A DNA stretch of 36,728 bases, taken from an uncultured Bacteroides sp. (GTDB lineage: Bacteria > Bacteroidota > Bacteroidia > Bacteroidales > Bacteroidaceae). This document shows, piece after piece, positions 26,801-35,049 of the stretch; within the stretch, counting starts at the first letter, position 1, and each line of letters begins with the position of its first letter. A program made the position numbers and the translations under genes. The notes beneath the pieces are model-generated. The model searched no databases and was not told where the DNA came from. It saw only the letters and a list, made by a program, of their open reading frames with translations. Location: contig CASGED010000070.1 of assembly GCA_949300425.1 (NCBI GenBank), positions 1 to 36,728 on the forward strand, read 5' to 3'.

Positions 26801-27217
26801 TTATATCCGTTTGCTCTCCAAATAATCTTGCAAGATGATGGTGGCACTGATTTCATCCACCAATGCCTTGTTCTGACGCGCTTTTTTCTTCAACCCGCCT
26901 TCCAGCATCGCCCGATGGGCCAATACGGAGGTGAAACGCTCGTCCACATACTCCACGGGAATGTTTGGCATTGCCTTCCGCAAAGTTCTGACAAAAGGCT
27001 CGATGCGCTTCGCGTTCTCCGAGGCTTCGTTGTTCATCTGCTTGGGCAGGCCCACGATAATCCGCTCCACCGGCTCGCGGGAAACATAATCCGTCAAAAA
27101 GGACATCAATTCCACCGTAGGAACCGTGGTTAACCCATTGGCAATCAGCTGTAATGTATCGCTAACCGCTATGCCCGTGCGCTTCTTTCCGTAATCTATC
27201 GCAAGTATTCTTCCCAT
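26801..27217 (-). CDS. ruvX: Putative Holliday junction resolvase / pre-16S rRNA nuclease YqgF
   Basis: The 138-aa protein has the RNase H-like YqgF fold. It begins MGRILAIDYGKKRTGIAVSD, with the catalytic Asp9, followed by VGLPKQMN in the centre, VEYVDERFTSV and a C-terminal VDEISATIILQDYL with a further acidic residue. E. coli YqgF matures the 5' end of 16S rRNA; a role in junction resolution has also been proposed. The ATG at 27217 is preferred over a GTG three codons upstream because it begins the conserved sequence. Confidence 0.93.
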   Translation of the reverse strand: MGRILAIDYGKKRTGIAVSDTLQLIANGLTTVPTVELMSFLTDYVSREPVERIIVGLPKQMNNEASENAKRIEPFVRTLRKAMPNIPVEYVDERFTSVLAHRAMLEGGLKKKARQNKALVDEISATIILQDYLESKRI

Positions 27218-27259
27218 AACGGGCACAAAAATACAACTTTAATCGTTACCTCCCAACAA

Positions 27260-28240
27260 TCAATACACAAGTTTTACATTATCTATCCAAAGAGAATTGC
27301 CGGGCGAACCGATATAGGCGCCTCCGTGGCTGGATGTGAATTGCAACACCATGTGCGTAGGCTCATCATCCTTTGTGCCCCAAGCCACTTCATGAATGGG
27401 CACGCTCTCGCCCATGCTGTTCACGGCATAACGTTCCTCCACTTGCAGGCGCATCATGTGGGCCTTATAAGCGGGATTTCCCGTAATGTCGCCATACATA
27501 ATCTCATAGGTAGCGTTGTTCGTCCAGTCGGGAGTAGTCTTGTCATAGCGCACCACCATCGTGCCTACACGCTTGGCGTAGATGTTTCCTTCCTTGTCTT
27601 CCCAGCGCTTTTGCAGGAGAAGGATGACGGCCGGATAGTCCTTCCCGTCCACATCCGTGATGCGGCTGAAACCTGTAGCACGGATGCGCTTCTCGCGTTC
27701 GGACATCTTCACCTTATAATCAAACTGGATGGCTACGGGCTTCTTGGTGAAGGGGATGCCGGAGTTGAGCATCTTCTGCGGATTCTTCGTCCCCTTGATT
27801 GGCTCGTGCACATTGCCCACGAAAATGGAGCCGGCGGCCAGCACCGTGATATTAATAAAACCTAATGCCTTGACGCTCTCCATGCGAGTGTCCAGCCGGG
27901 CGCAATATCCATCGCCCCGTTTCTCGGGGAAGACAGAAGTCTGCGTCTTGGTGATGCCCGCCACCTTGGCCATCACGTTGGACGATGCCCAGGGAGAGCC
28001 ACCTTTGGGTGTATAAGCCTCGTCTCCCACGATAGTGCCCGTAGGCCCGATGGCATAAACGTGCTTCGTCTCGCCTCCGATGATGCCGGACTCTTTTATC
28101 TGGCGATCAATCCATTGGTCCATGTTCCCGTAGGGTATCAGCTCCGGTTGCGCCCATAAAGCGGAAGGCAGGGCATACCATAGCGTCCATAAGAAACATA
28201 TATAGCAAATCTTTCTCTTCTCCATCATCTTTATTATCAT
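27260..28240 (-). CDS. PCMD-domain secreted protein
   Basis: The 326-aa protein (or 321-322 aa from the in-frame ATGs at 28225/28228) starts with a signal peptide ending near ALWAQ. The body fits the PCMD domain (PF13201, 'putative carbohydrate metabolism'), a beta-sandwich fold found in Bacteroidetes. Landmarks are SPWASSNVMAKVAGITKTQT, KRGDGYCARLDTR, GIPFTKKPVAIQFDYKVK and the closing SLWIDNVKLVY. It should be exported. Its ATG directly follows the sulfotransferase stop (no gap), so it is almost certainly co-transcribed and perhaps translationally coupled. A functional link to sulfonation is possible but unproven. The ligand is unknown. Confidence 0.85.
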   Translation of the reverse strand: MIIKMMEKRKICYICFLWTLWYALPSALWAQPELIPYGNMDQWIDRQIKESGIIGGETKHVYAIGPTGTIVGDEAYTPKGGSPWASSNVMAKVAGITKTQTSVFPEKRGDGYCARLDTRMESVKALGFINITVLAAGSIFVGNVHEPIKGTKNPQKMLNSGIPFTKKPVAIQFDYKVKMSEREKRIRATGFSRITDVDGKDYPAVILLLQKRWEDKEGNIYAKRVGTMVVRYDKTTPDWTNNATYEIMYGDITGNPAYKAHMMRLQVEERYAVNSMGESVPIHEVAWGTKDDEPTHMVLQFTSSHGGAYIGSPGNSLWIDNVKLVY

Positions 28241-29347
28241 TTATAATTCATACCCCCACTGCTCCAGCGAAAAGCCCCAATTCTCCTGCACGAGGCGCAC
28301 GGTGCGGTCATCGTACTTATACTTGTTCTTCTTGTAGCCCTTCTTGCCACCCACGTATTTCTCGATATCCTTGCGGGATTCGGGGAAGCCGGGCAGGGAG
28401 AGGGCTTGGTAGATGTGCTCCGTCATGCCCATGGCGTCGGCCTCGAAGTCCTCGAACTTCACTTCGATGAGGTTGCCGGCAGGGATGCAGGCCTTGTCCG
28501 CCTCGTACTTGTGGTACAACTTCGCGTAGATGGAGAGGATGTTCTGCTCCAATTTTTCGGGCGTGATGTCTTCCAGCTTCAGGGGCTGAATGGTGTTGGT
28601 GAAGAAGCTGCGCGTGCTCTCGAAAACGGTGTAGGGGTTACGCATCAGGTAGATGAACTTGGCGCCCGGGAACATCTTGACCAACTCGCGGACGCGGCCC
28701 GTGTGGGGCGGATTCTTGCTGAGGAACTGCGTGCCGTGCGTATTCCAAAGGGAAATCTTGATGAGCTTCACGAAAGTCTCTTCAAACGCCTTCAACTCCT
28801 GCGGCGTGATGTCGTTGAAGAGCAGATATTTCTCCGCATACTCCTGCTGATACTTGGGGAAGAACCAGAAGTTGTAATACGTGTAGGGCATCATGTTGGC
28901 CAGGGCGAACTCCTCTTCCTGGGGCAGGTCTACGGCCAGTTCCATGTTGTCCGTGGGACGCTTGTCGGGCATCAGCCAACTCATGTTCTTCTTGAAGAAG
29001 GGCTGGCCCCACATCATGAGGTGCGGGAAGACGGTCTGATACGTGGTGTTATAACCGAAGTGCTTATCACACGAGAAGACATTGTGCACGAAGGTCGTCC
29101 CGCTTCGCCAATGGCCGAGGATGAACACGGGGTCGTGTTCCAACGGCTTGTCGGCCAATAGTTTCCGGTATCTGTTATCTTGCAGGGAAACCAATGTGGA
29201 GAGCAGGCGGCACACGGCCTTGGTCAGGCGGTACTTGCCACGGTAGGCCGGGTCGATGACGCGCCCCGCACTCACCGCCTTGAAGGTTTTCCAATCGGCG
29301 CCCACCAGGGTGTTGATGGGGAGTTTATTGAATTCTAATAAGCCCAT
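28241..29347 (-). CDS. PAPS-dependent sulfotransferase (Sulfotransferase_3-like)
   Basis: The 368-aa protein transfers the sulfuryl group of PAPS to an acceptor. The 5'-phosphosulfate loop is GHWRSGTTFVHN (78-89). The 3'-phosphate site is YLMRNPYTVFESTRSF (233-248), with Arg236 and Ser244. LPQEEEFAL (141-149) and SKNPPHTGRV (210-219) are further family landmarks. There is no signal peptide, so it is cytoplasmic where PAPS is made. It lies immediately downstream of cysDN in a cluster that makes PAPS and has no reductive genes. From memory, a B. thetaiotaomicron sulfotransferase in the same gene order (BT_0416) sulfonates cholesterol and related steroids; this is probably its orthologue, which would need alignment. 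A palindrome array sits between it and cysN. Confidence 0.92.
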   Translation of the reverse strand: MGLLEFNKLPINTLVGADWKTFKAVSAGRVIDPAYRGKYRLTKAVCRLLSTLVSLQDNRYRKLLADKPLEHDPVFILGHWRSGTTFVHNVFSCDKHFGYNTTYQTVFPHLMMWGQPFFKKNMSWLMPDKRPTDNMELAVDLPQEEEFALANMMPYTYYNFWFFPKYQQEYAEKYLLFNDITPQELKAFEETFVKLIKISLWNTHGTQFLSKNPPHTGRVRELVKMFPGAKFIYLMRNPYTVFESTRSFFTNTIQPLKLEDITPEKLEQNILSIYAKLYHKYEADKACIPAGNLIEVKFEDFEADAMGMTEHIYQALSLPGFPESRKDIEKYVGGKKGYKKNKYKYDDRTVRLVQENWGFSLEQWGYEL

Positions 29348-29376
29348 AAAACTATCATTTTAATCTGCACCTGTGC

Positions 29377-29461
29377 CGATGTCCTGACCCGCCTGTCCGC
29401 CTTGGCTGGACGAAGGCCGTGCCTTGACTGGACGGAGGCATTGCCTTGGCTGGACGAAGGC
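29377..29461. repeat. Tandem 19-nt palindromes with a 22-nt period, between cysN and the sulfotransferase
   Basis: Three clear units start at 29399, 29421 and 29443, 22 nt apart. The consensus is GCCTTGGCTGGACGAAGGC, with GCCTT/AAGGC arms. The middle unit differs at two bases. A fourth, degenerate unit in the same register (29377-29395) keeps only CTG at positions 8-10 and a final G. Spacers are TCC, CGT and ATT. The array occupies most of the 130-nt gap after the cysN stop. No convincing promoter was found here. Confidence 0.92.
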
Positions 29462-29477
29462 AAAGGGTGCTATGTTA

Positions 29478-30935
29478 CTACTTATTTACTTTAATGGAGA
29501 TGCCCTGCCGGTCGAGTTCCCTGACCACCTTGTCCACCGCTTCGTACTGCTCGGGGGCGATGCCCAACTTCGGGAGGTCGAGCGTGGGAATGTCCTCGTC
29601 CACAAGCATGTCCTTGTCCTCGATGCGGTCGATAATCATGCCCACGGCGCTGGTGTTGTTCGTGATGGGGTCGATGAGGATGAACGAGCCGGTGGCCTTG
29701 TTCTTCCGGTAGGGGTCGAAGAAAAGCTCCTTGGCGGTGGTCATCACCACGCGGGCTATCTGATTAAGCTGCATGGGCAGGGTCTCCTTGGTCAGTTTCC
29801 CGTTGTCGATGGAGAGGTGCTCCATGGTGTTGACGTCCACCTTGTACTTGATGTCCGTGACGTGCGAGCGGCTCAGGTTGGTGGTCTGCTTGATGAAGAA
29901 CGACTTGTTCATGTCCATCGGCTCCTCGTCCATCCAGACGAGCATCGCCTCGAAGTTGCGGCCTTCGTAAGGCAGGTTGTCCGGGTGAACCAGCATCTCG
30001 CCGCGCGACACGTCTATCTCGTCCTCCAGCGTCAGCGTGACGGATTGGGGCGGGAAGGCGTAATCCAGTTCCCCGTCGTAGGTGACGATGCTCTTCACGC
30101 GCGACTTCTTGCGCGAAGGCAGAGCCATCACTTCATCCCCCTTGTGTATCACGCCCGATGCCACCTTGGCACTGAAGCCACGGAAGTTGAGGTTGGGACG
30201 CAGGACGTATTGCACGGGATAGCGGAAATCTTGCAGGTTGTGGTCGTTGCCGATGTGCACCGTCTCCAGGAAGTCCAGCAGGGCGGGGCCTGCATACCAC
30301 GGCGTGCGGGCGGATTTCTCCACGACATTATCTCCGTCAAGGGCGGAGAGCGGGATGCACGTCACGTCGGGGATGCCCAGCGGCTCGATGAACTTCCGGT
30401 ACTCGCCCACGATTTCATTGAAACGCGCTTCGGAGAAGTCCACCAGGTCCATCTTGTTTACGGCCAGCACCACGTGCTTGATGCCCAGCAGGGAGACGAG
30501 GAACGTGTGGCGGCGCGTCTGGGTGATGACGCCCAGGCGGGCATCCACGAGGATGATGGCCAGGTTGGCCGTAGAGCCTCCCGTAATCATGTTGCGGGTG
30601 TATTGCTCATGCCCCGGCGTGTCGGCGATGATGAACTTGCGCTTGTTGGTCGAGAAATAACGGTAGGCCACGTCGATGGTGATGCCCTGTTCGCGCTCGG
30701 CCTTCAAGCCGTCCAGCAGGAGGGCATAGTCGATGTGGTCGCCGGCATTGCCCACACGCTTGCTGTCACGCTCCAAGGCGTCCAACTGGTCTTCGTAAAT
30801 CTTCTTGCTATCGAACAACAGGCGGCCGATAAGAGTCGACTTGCCATCGTCCACCGAACCTGCGGTGAGGAACCTCAAAAGGTCTTTCTTCTCGTCATTG
30901 TCCAGGAAGGTCTTTATATCTATCTTATTCTCCAT
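29478..30935 (-). CDS. cysN: Sulfate adenylyltransferase subunit 1 (GTPase)
   Basis: The 485-aa translation-factor-like GTPase drives the CysD reaction ATP + sulfate to APS + PPi. G1 is GSVDDGKST (26-34), G3 DTPGH (105-109) and G4 NKMD (160-163). Domains II and III follow with [12 protein letters not shown]. It is a stand-alone CysN without the C-terminal APS kinase seen in NodQ-type fusions, in agreement with the separate cysC. It is 31 nt downstream of cysD, across the repeated element at 30936-30966. Confidence 0.97.
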   Translation of the reverse strand: MENKIDIKTFLDNDEKKDLLRFLTAGSVDDGKSTLIGRLLFDSKKIYEDQLDALERDSKRVGNAGDHIDYALLLDGLKAEREQGITIDVAYRYFSTNKRKFIIADTPGHEQYTRNMITGGSTANLAIILVDARLGVITQTRRHTFLVSLLGIKHVVLAVNKMDLVDFSEARFNEIVGEYRKFIEPLGIPDVTCIPLSALDGDNVVEKSARTPWYAGPALLDFLETVHIGNDHNLQDFRYPVQYVLRPNLNFRGFSAKVASGVIHKGDEVMALPSRKKSRVKSIVTYDGELDYAFPPQSVTLTLEDEIDVSRGEMLVHPDNLPYEGRNFEAMLVWMDEEPMDMNKSFFIKQTTNLSRSHVTDIKYKVDVNTMEHLSIDNGKLTKETLPMQLNQIARVVMTTAKELFFDPYRKNKATGSFILIDPITNNTSAVGMIIDRIEDKDMLVDEDIPTLDLPKLGIAPEQYEAVDKVVRELDRQGISIKVNK

Positions 30936-30966
30936 AATTCTTCATTCTTAGTTCTTCATTCTTCAT
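30936..30966 (-). repeat. Purine-rich linker repeat between cysD and cysN
   Basis: The minus strand is built of AATGAAGAA/AAGAATGAAGAA units and fills the whole gap from the cysD stop to the cysN ATG. Twenty-one of 22 bases in one stretch match the linker at 34079-34100. It may serve as a ribosome-loading region, since GAAGAA-rich sequence precedes the ATG. Confidence 0.75.
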
Positions 30967-31875
30967 TTAGAAGTATCCTTCGCGTTTCTTCTGCTCCATG
31001 CTGGCCTCCTGGTCGAAGTCGATGACACGGGTCGTGCGCTCGCTCTTGGTGGTGGTCATCATCTCCTCCACAATCTTCTCGATGGTGTCGGCCTCGCTCT
31101 CGATGGCGCCGGTCAAGGGCCAGCATCCCAAGGTGCGGAAGCGTATCTTCTTCATCTGAATCTTGTCGCGGTATTGTTCGGGCAGGCGGTCGTCGTCCGG
31201 CATGATGAGGTTGCCGTCTATCTCTACGACCGGGCGTTCCTTGGCGAAGTAGAGGGGGACGATGGGGATGTTCTCCAGGCGGATGTATTGCCAGATGTCC
31301 AGCTCCGTCCAGTTGCTCAGGGGGAACACGCGGATGCTCTCCCCCTTATGCACCCGGGCATTGTAGATGTCCCACAATTCGGGGCGTTGGTTCTTGGGGT
31401 CCCACAGGTGGAAACGGTCACGGAAGGAGAAGATGCGCTCTTTGGCACGGGACTTCTCCTCATCGCGGCGCGCCCCGCCGAAGGCCGCGTCAAACTTATA
31501 CTTGTCCAGCGCGTGCAGCAGGGCTTGCGTCTTCATCAGGTCGGTATGCACCTTGCTTCCGTGGGTGAAGGGGCCTACGCCTGCCTTGAACGCCTCCATG
31601 TTGCTCTCCACAATCAGGTTCCATCCGTACTTCTTGGCATACTCGTCGCGGAACTGTATCATCTCCTTGAACTTCCACTTCGAGTCGATGTGCATCAGGG
31701 GGAAAGGCACTTTGCCGGGATAGAAAGCTTTCTCGGCCAGGCGCACCATGACCGACGAGTCCTTGCCGATGCTGTAGAGCATCACGGGATTCTCAAACTC
31801 CGCCGCCACCTCGCGGATGATGTGTATGGACTCGGCTTCGAGTTCCTTCAGGTGGCTCAGTTTATATTCTTCCAT
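30967..31875 (-). CDS. cysD: Sulfate adenylyltransferase subunit 2
   Basis: The 302-aa subunit makes the adenylyl-sulfate bond. The PP-loop SIGKDSSVM is at 35-43, and [20 protein letters not shown] and WNLIVESN are other CysD landmarks, together with the C-terminal [15 protein letters not shown]. It works with CysN as the heterodimeric ATP sulfurylase. It lies 11 nt after cysC. Confidence 0.97.
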   Translation of the reverse strand: MEEYKLSHLKELEAESIHIIREVAAEFENPVMLYSIGKDSSVMVRLAEKAFYPGKVPFPLMHIDSKWKFKEMIQFRDEYAKKYGWNLIVESNMEAFKAGVGPFTHGSKVHTDLMKTQALLHALDKYKFDAAFGGARRDEEKSRAKERIFSFRDRFHLWDPKNQRPELWDIYNARVHKGESIRVFPLSNWTELDIWQYIRLENIPIVPLYFAKERPVVEIDGNLIMPDDDRLPEQYRDKIQMKKIRFRTLGCWPLTGAIESEADTIEKIVEEMMTTTKSERTTRVIDFDQEASMEQKKREGYF

Positions 31876-31886
31876 TTGTTATCTGT

Positions 31887-32486
31887 TTATTTCTTCTCAA
31901 TCTTGGGTAAAACCAACTCCAACAACTTGCCTACCGACTCTTCCACGCTGAGCTCGGACGTGTCCAGTGTCAACGCCGGATGTTCGGGCGCTTCGAAGGG
32001 AGCGGATATGCCGGTGAAGTTCTTTATCTCGCCCCGGCGCGCCTTGGCGTACAAGCCCTTCACATCCCTGCGCTCGCACTCCTCAATGGGCGTGCTGACA
32101 TAGACTTCCACAAAGTCGTCCTTCCCGATGATGCGGGCGGCCATCTCGCGGATGTCGTTATTGGGGCTGATGAATGCCGCCAATGTCACGATGCCCGTGT
32201 CCACGAACAATTTGGACACTTCCGCGATGCGGCGTATGTTCTCCACGCGGTCGGCTTCCGTGAAACCTAAGTTGTTGTTGATGCCGCTCCGGATGTTGTC
32301 CCCGTCCAGGATGCGGCACAGGATGCCCCGCTTGTGCAACTCTCGCTCCAAGGCGATGGCGATGGTGCTCTTGCCCGAGCCGCTCAGCCCGGTAAACCAA
32401 ATCATGACCCCATGCTGGCCACGCAATTCTTCTTTGTCGGCACGGGCCAGCATCTTGTCGAATATCGGATATATGTGTTCTGCCAT
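31887..32486 (-). CDS. cysC: Adenylyl-sulfate kinase
   Basis: The 199-aa kinase phosphorylates APS to PAPS, the sulfuryl donor for sulfotransferases. The P-loop GLSGSGKST is at 33-41. LDGDNIRSGINNNLGF is the APS-binding region, followed by FISPNNDIREMAARII and VYVSTPIEECERRDVKGLYAKARRG, all typical. It lies 18 nt after the transporter gene and 11 nt before cysD. Confidence 0.97.
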   Translation of the reverse strand: MAEHIYPIFDKMLARADKEELRGQHGVMIWFTGLSGSGKSTIAIALERELHKRGILCRILDGDNIRSGINNNLGFTEADRVENIRRIAEVSKLFVDTGIVTLAAFISPNNDIREMAARIIGKDDFVEVYVSTPIEECERRDVKGLYAKARRGEIKNFTGISAPFEAPEHPALTLDTSELSVEESVGKLLELVLPKIEKK

Positions 32487-32504
32487 ATTATATATATGTA
32501 TATG

Positions 32505-34076
32505 TTAACCTACCGCCGTAAATGGCCAAATCAACGGGATAAGGCTTACGGAGATAATCATGACTATCAGGTCCATCGGGACACCTATCTTCAAGAAGTC
32601 GGTAAACTTATAGTTGCCGGCGCCCTGCACAATCAGGTTTGTCTGATAACCGATAGGCGTGGCAAAGCCGGCCGACGCCGCAATGCAGATGGCAATGAAG
32701 AAAGGCATCGGGTCGACACCGAACTTCTCAGCCGTCTCCAAAGCCAAGGGGAAAGCCAAGGCTGCGGCGGCATTGTTCGTCACCAGTTCCGTGATTATCA
32801 GCGTCACGAGATAGAGCAAGGCCAGCGCGCCCCACGCTCCCAGAGAGCCGGACACATTCTTGATAAAGTTGGCTATCAACGCCGCCAGTCCCGATTCCTC
32901 CATGGCCGCGCTGATGGCAAAGGCGCAGGCTATCGTTATCAGGATGTCCCAACTGATGTATTTCGTATATTTCTTGGGCGGGAAAAGTTTGAGCCACGCC
33001 ATCACCACGGCCGTGACCGCAGCAAAGAAGAACATGTCCATCTTCACCCGTGGGAAACTCTCTTGGAAGAAAGGCAACTCGCCGATGGTGGCTCCCACAA
33101 TCATGATGATGAGAAGCGCCAACGCCGTCCATTTCTTCCACCCGGGCATCTGGCGGGTGGGTATTTCCTTCCCGTTGGTCATCATCAGGAAGACGGACGA
33201 GTCGCCCCATGTCTTTGTAAAGGCGTCATCGGCAAGAAGCACCAGCGTGTCGCCTTCCTGCAAGCGCACTTCGCCCAGATTGTCGGTTATCACCTGTCCG
33301 CCCTGGCGTATTTCCTTGATTTCGGCACCATAACGACGCTTGAAATCGAATGTTTTCAGCTTGCGCTTCAAGCCCGGAAAGCGGGAAGCGAGCACCACTT
33401 CCACCACGTGTTGTCCGTTGCCTTCGGCCACATCCGCTTCCTCCTCCTCAAAGTTGTCGGGACGCTCGGCAGGCAATAGTTTTTTGGATGTCAGGATGAT
33501 AAAAAGAAGCCCCGCCACCGTGATGGGTATTCCGATGTAGGCCAGGTCGAACATTTTCAGGCCTTCGTAGCCGCGGTCTATCATCATGCCGTGCACCACC
33601 AAGTTGGTGGAAGTGCCTATCAGCGTACACAAGCCGCCCAGGATGGTGGCGTAGGAAAGGGGAATCAGGAACTTCGTGCAGGAGAGGCCCACACGCTTCG
33701 ACCAATTCTTCAATATCGGGGCGAAGATAACCACCACGGGCGTATTGTTCAAGAAAGCCGAGAAAGCGCTCACGATGGGCAGGATGCGCGTCTGCGCCTT
33801 GGCCACGGTCGTTTTCTCGTTGGGCAGAAGTTTCTTGACCACGGTGCTCAACGCTCCGCTCTGCCGGATGCCCTCGCTCACGAGGAACAGCAGAGCCACC
33901 GTAATCATGCCCCGGTTGCTGAAGCCGGCCACCATCTGCCGGGGGCTGATGATGCCCGCCACCATGAACAGTACCACCACGCTCAGCAACACGATGCCGG
34001 GACGCATTTTGTCTTTAATCAGGGCTATCAGCATCCCTATCAGCCCGAGCAGTACGAAAATTATCTCAAAATTCAT
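32505..34076 (-). CDS. SLC13-family anion transporter with TrkA-C domain, probable sulfate permease
   Basis: The 523-aa membrane protein has two transmembrane halves around one cytosolic RCK_C/TrkA-C domain (about 215-300, with GAEIKEIRQGGQVITDNLGE and LQEGDTLVLLADD). Repeated SLC13 motifs are LNNTPVVVIF and GTSTNLVVHG in the first half and VTNNAAAALAFPLAL and GYQTNLIVQG in the second. The family imports sulfate, phosphate or dicarboxylates, usually with Na+. Its place between cysQ and cysC favours sulfate. Many SLC13-type proteins with this layout have two TrkA-C domains; here only one is seen. Confidence 0.9.
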   Translation of the reverse strand: MNFEIIFVLLGLIGMLIALIKDKMRPGIVLLSVVVLFMVAGIISPRQMVAGFSNRGMITVALLFLVSEGIRQSGALSTVVKKLLPNEKTTVAKAQTRILPIVSAFSAFLNNTPVVVIFAPILKNWSKRVGLSCTKFLIPLSYATILGGLCTLIGTSTNLVVHGMMIDRGYEGLKMFDLAYIGIPITVAGLLFIILTSKKLLPAERPDNFEEEEADVAEGNGQHVVEVVLASRFPGLKRKLKTFDFKRRYGAEIKEIRQGGQVITDNLGEVRLQEGDTLVLLADDAFTKTWGDSSVFLMMTNGKEIPTRQMPGWKKWTALALLIIMIVGATIGELPFFQESFPRVKMDMFFFAAVTAVVMAWLKLFPPKKYTKYISWDILITIACAFAISAAMEESGLAALIANFIKNVSGSLGAWGALALLYLVTLIITELVTNNAAAALAFPLALETAEKFGVDPMPFFIAICIAASAGFATPIGYQTNLIVQGAGNYKFTDFLKIGVPMDLIVMIISVSLIPLIWPFTAVG

Positions 34077-34078
34077 CG

Positions 34079-34100
34079 TTCTTCATTCTTAATTCTTCAT
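34079..34100 (-). repeat. Purine-rich repeat across the cysQ stop
   Basis: This 22-nt stretch matches the cysD-cysN linker (within 30936-30966) at 21 of 22 positions. Here it encodes the last residues of CysQ (MKN, stop) and leads into the transporter ATG at 34076. Confidence 0.7.
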
Positions 34101-34901
34101 TTCTACAATGAACCACGGATTCAACAGATTCTCTTTGTTATACCGCAAAGGCTCGTTCACATCCGTCCGGTAGATTTCGCCCCCGGCCGCCCGCACAATG
34201 GCATGACCCGCCGCCGTGTCCCACTCCATCGTGGGCGCGAAGCGCGGATATACATCGGCCGTGCCTTCGGCCACCAGGCACATCTTTATCGAACTCCCGC
34301 TCGAAATCATCTCCACGCAAGGAAACATGGACCGCGCCTCCGCCACGAATTGTTCCGTCTCAGGCGTCAGGTGCGAACGGGACGCCACCACGACATAGCC
34401 TTCGTGCCCCTTGTCGGAGGGCAACTTCACGGCACGTGCCGTCAGCTCCTCCAGCGTGGCGCCTTCACGGGAGGTGACGTTTTCCAGCTTGTAAGCTCCC
34501 AATGCTTCGTCGGCAAAATAAAGGACCCGTTTCACGGGCACGTAAATCACTCCCATGCGGGGCACCGAGCCGCTCACCCAGGCGATGTTGACGGTAAACT
34601 CCCCGTTGCGCTTGATGAACTCCTTCGTGCCGTCCAGGGGGTCTACAATCCAAAGGCTCTCCCACCCGCTCCGTTCCTTGTAAGGGATGGATCGTCCTTC
34701 TTCGCTCAGCACCGGATAGGGCGTGTCCGCCAGCATCGAGCTGATGACCCGGTGCGCCTTCCGGTCCGCTATCGTCAGAGGTGAATTATCGGCTTTCCTT
34801 TCTATCTGGAAGTCCGATGCCGGGTCGTCATAAATGGACAATATTTCTTCGCCGGCTTTCAGAGCCGCGTCTATCGCTTTCAGTATATAATGTTGCTCCA
34901 T
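34089..34901 (-). CDS. cysQ: 3'(2'),5'-bisphosphate nucleotidase
   Basis: The 270-aa Mg-dependent, Li-sensitive phosphatase of the inositol monophosphatase superfamily turns PAP into AMP. The motifs are LSEEG (65-69), WIVDPLDGTKEF (84-95) and EWDTAAGHAI (226-235). PAP is the waste product and a strong inhibitor of sulfotransferases, so its place at the head of this cluster makes sense. It is followed after 12 nt by the transporter. No exact TAnnTTTG box was found in its 148-nt upstream gap. Confidence 0.95.
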   Translation of the reverse strand: MEQHYILKAIDAALKAGEEILSIYDDPASDFQIERKADNSPLTIADRKAHRVISSMLADTPYPVLSEEGRSIPYKERSGWESLWIVDPLDGTKEFIKRNGEFTVNIAWVSGSVPRMGVIYVPVKRVLYFADEALGAYKLENVTSREGATLEELTARAVKLPSDKGHEGYVVVASRSHLTPETEQFVAEARSMFPCVEMISSGSSIKMCLVAEGTADVYPRFAPTMEWDTAAGHAIVRAAGGEIYRTDVNEPLRYNKENLLNPWFIVEMKN

Positions 34902-35049
34902 AATCTTACTGCTATTATCATAGGGAGCGTAAAAGTAGAAACTTTTTCAAAGACGATAGTTTTCAATCTTTATTTTATAACTTTCTTTAAGGGTTAGAAT
35001 TAACGGAGTTTCGCTACGGAACATTTTCATCGCCTTAAAGGACTTCCCC

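Noticed and set aside
29424-31025. 533-aa plus-strand frame over cysN
   Set aside because: Antisense shadow of cysN with low-complexity composition; cysN is complete with all GTPase motifs.
34930-34937. TACTTTTA on the minus strand as a cysQ -7 box
   Set aside because: It lacks the final G of TAnnTTTG and has no TTTG at the -33 distance.
34985-35040. CTTTAAGG/CCTTAAAG pair as a terminator for the C1B peptidase
   Set aside because: Only 8 bp with a 40-nt loop and no U-tract on the minus strand.
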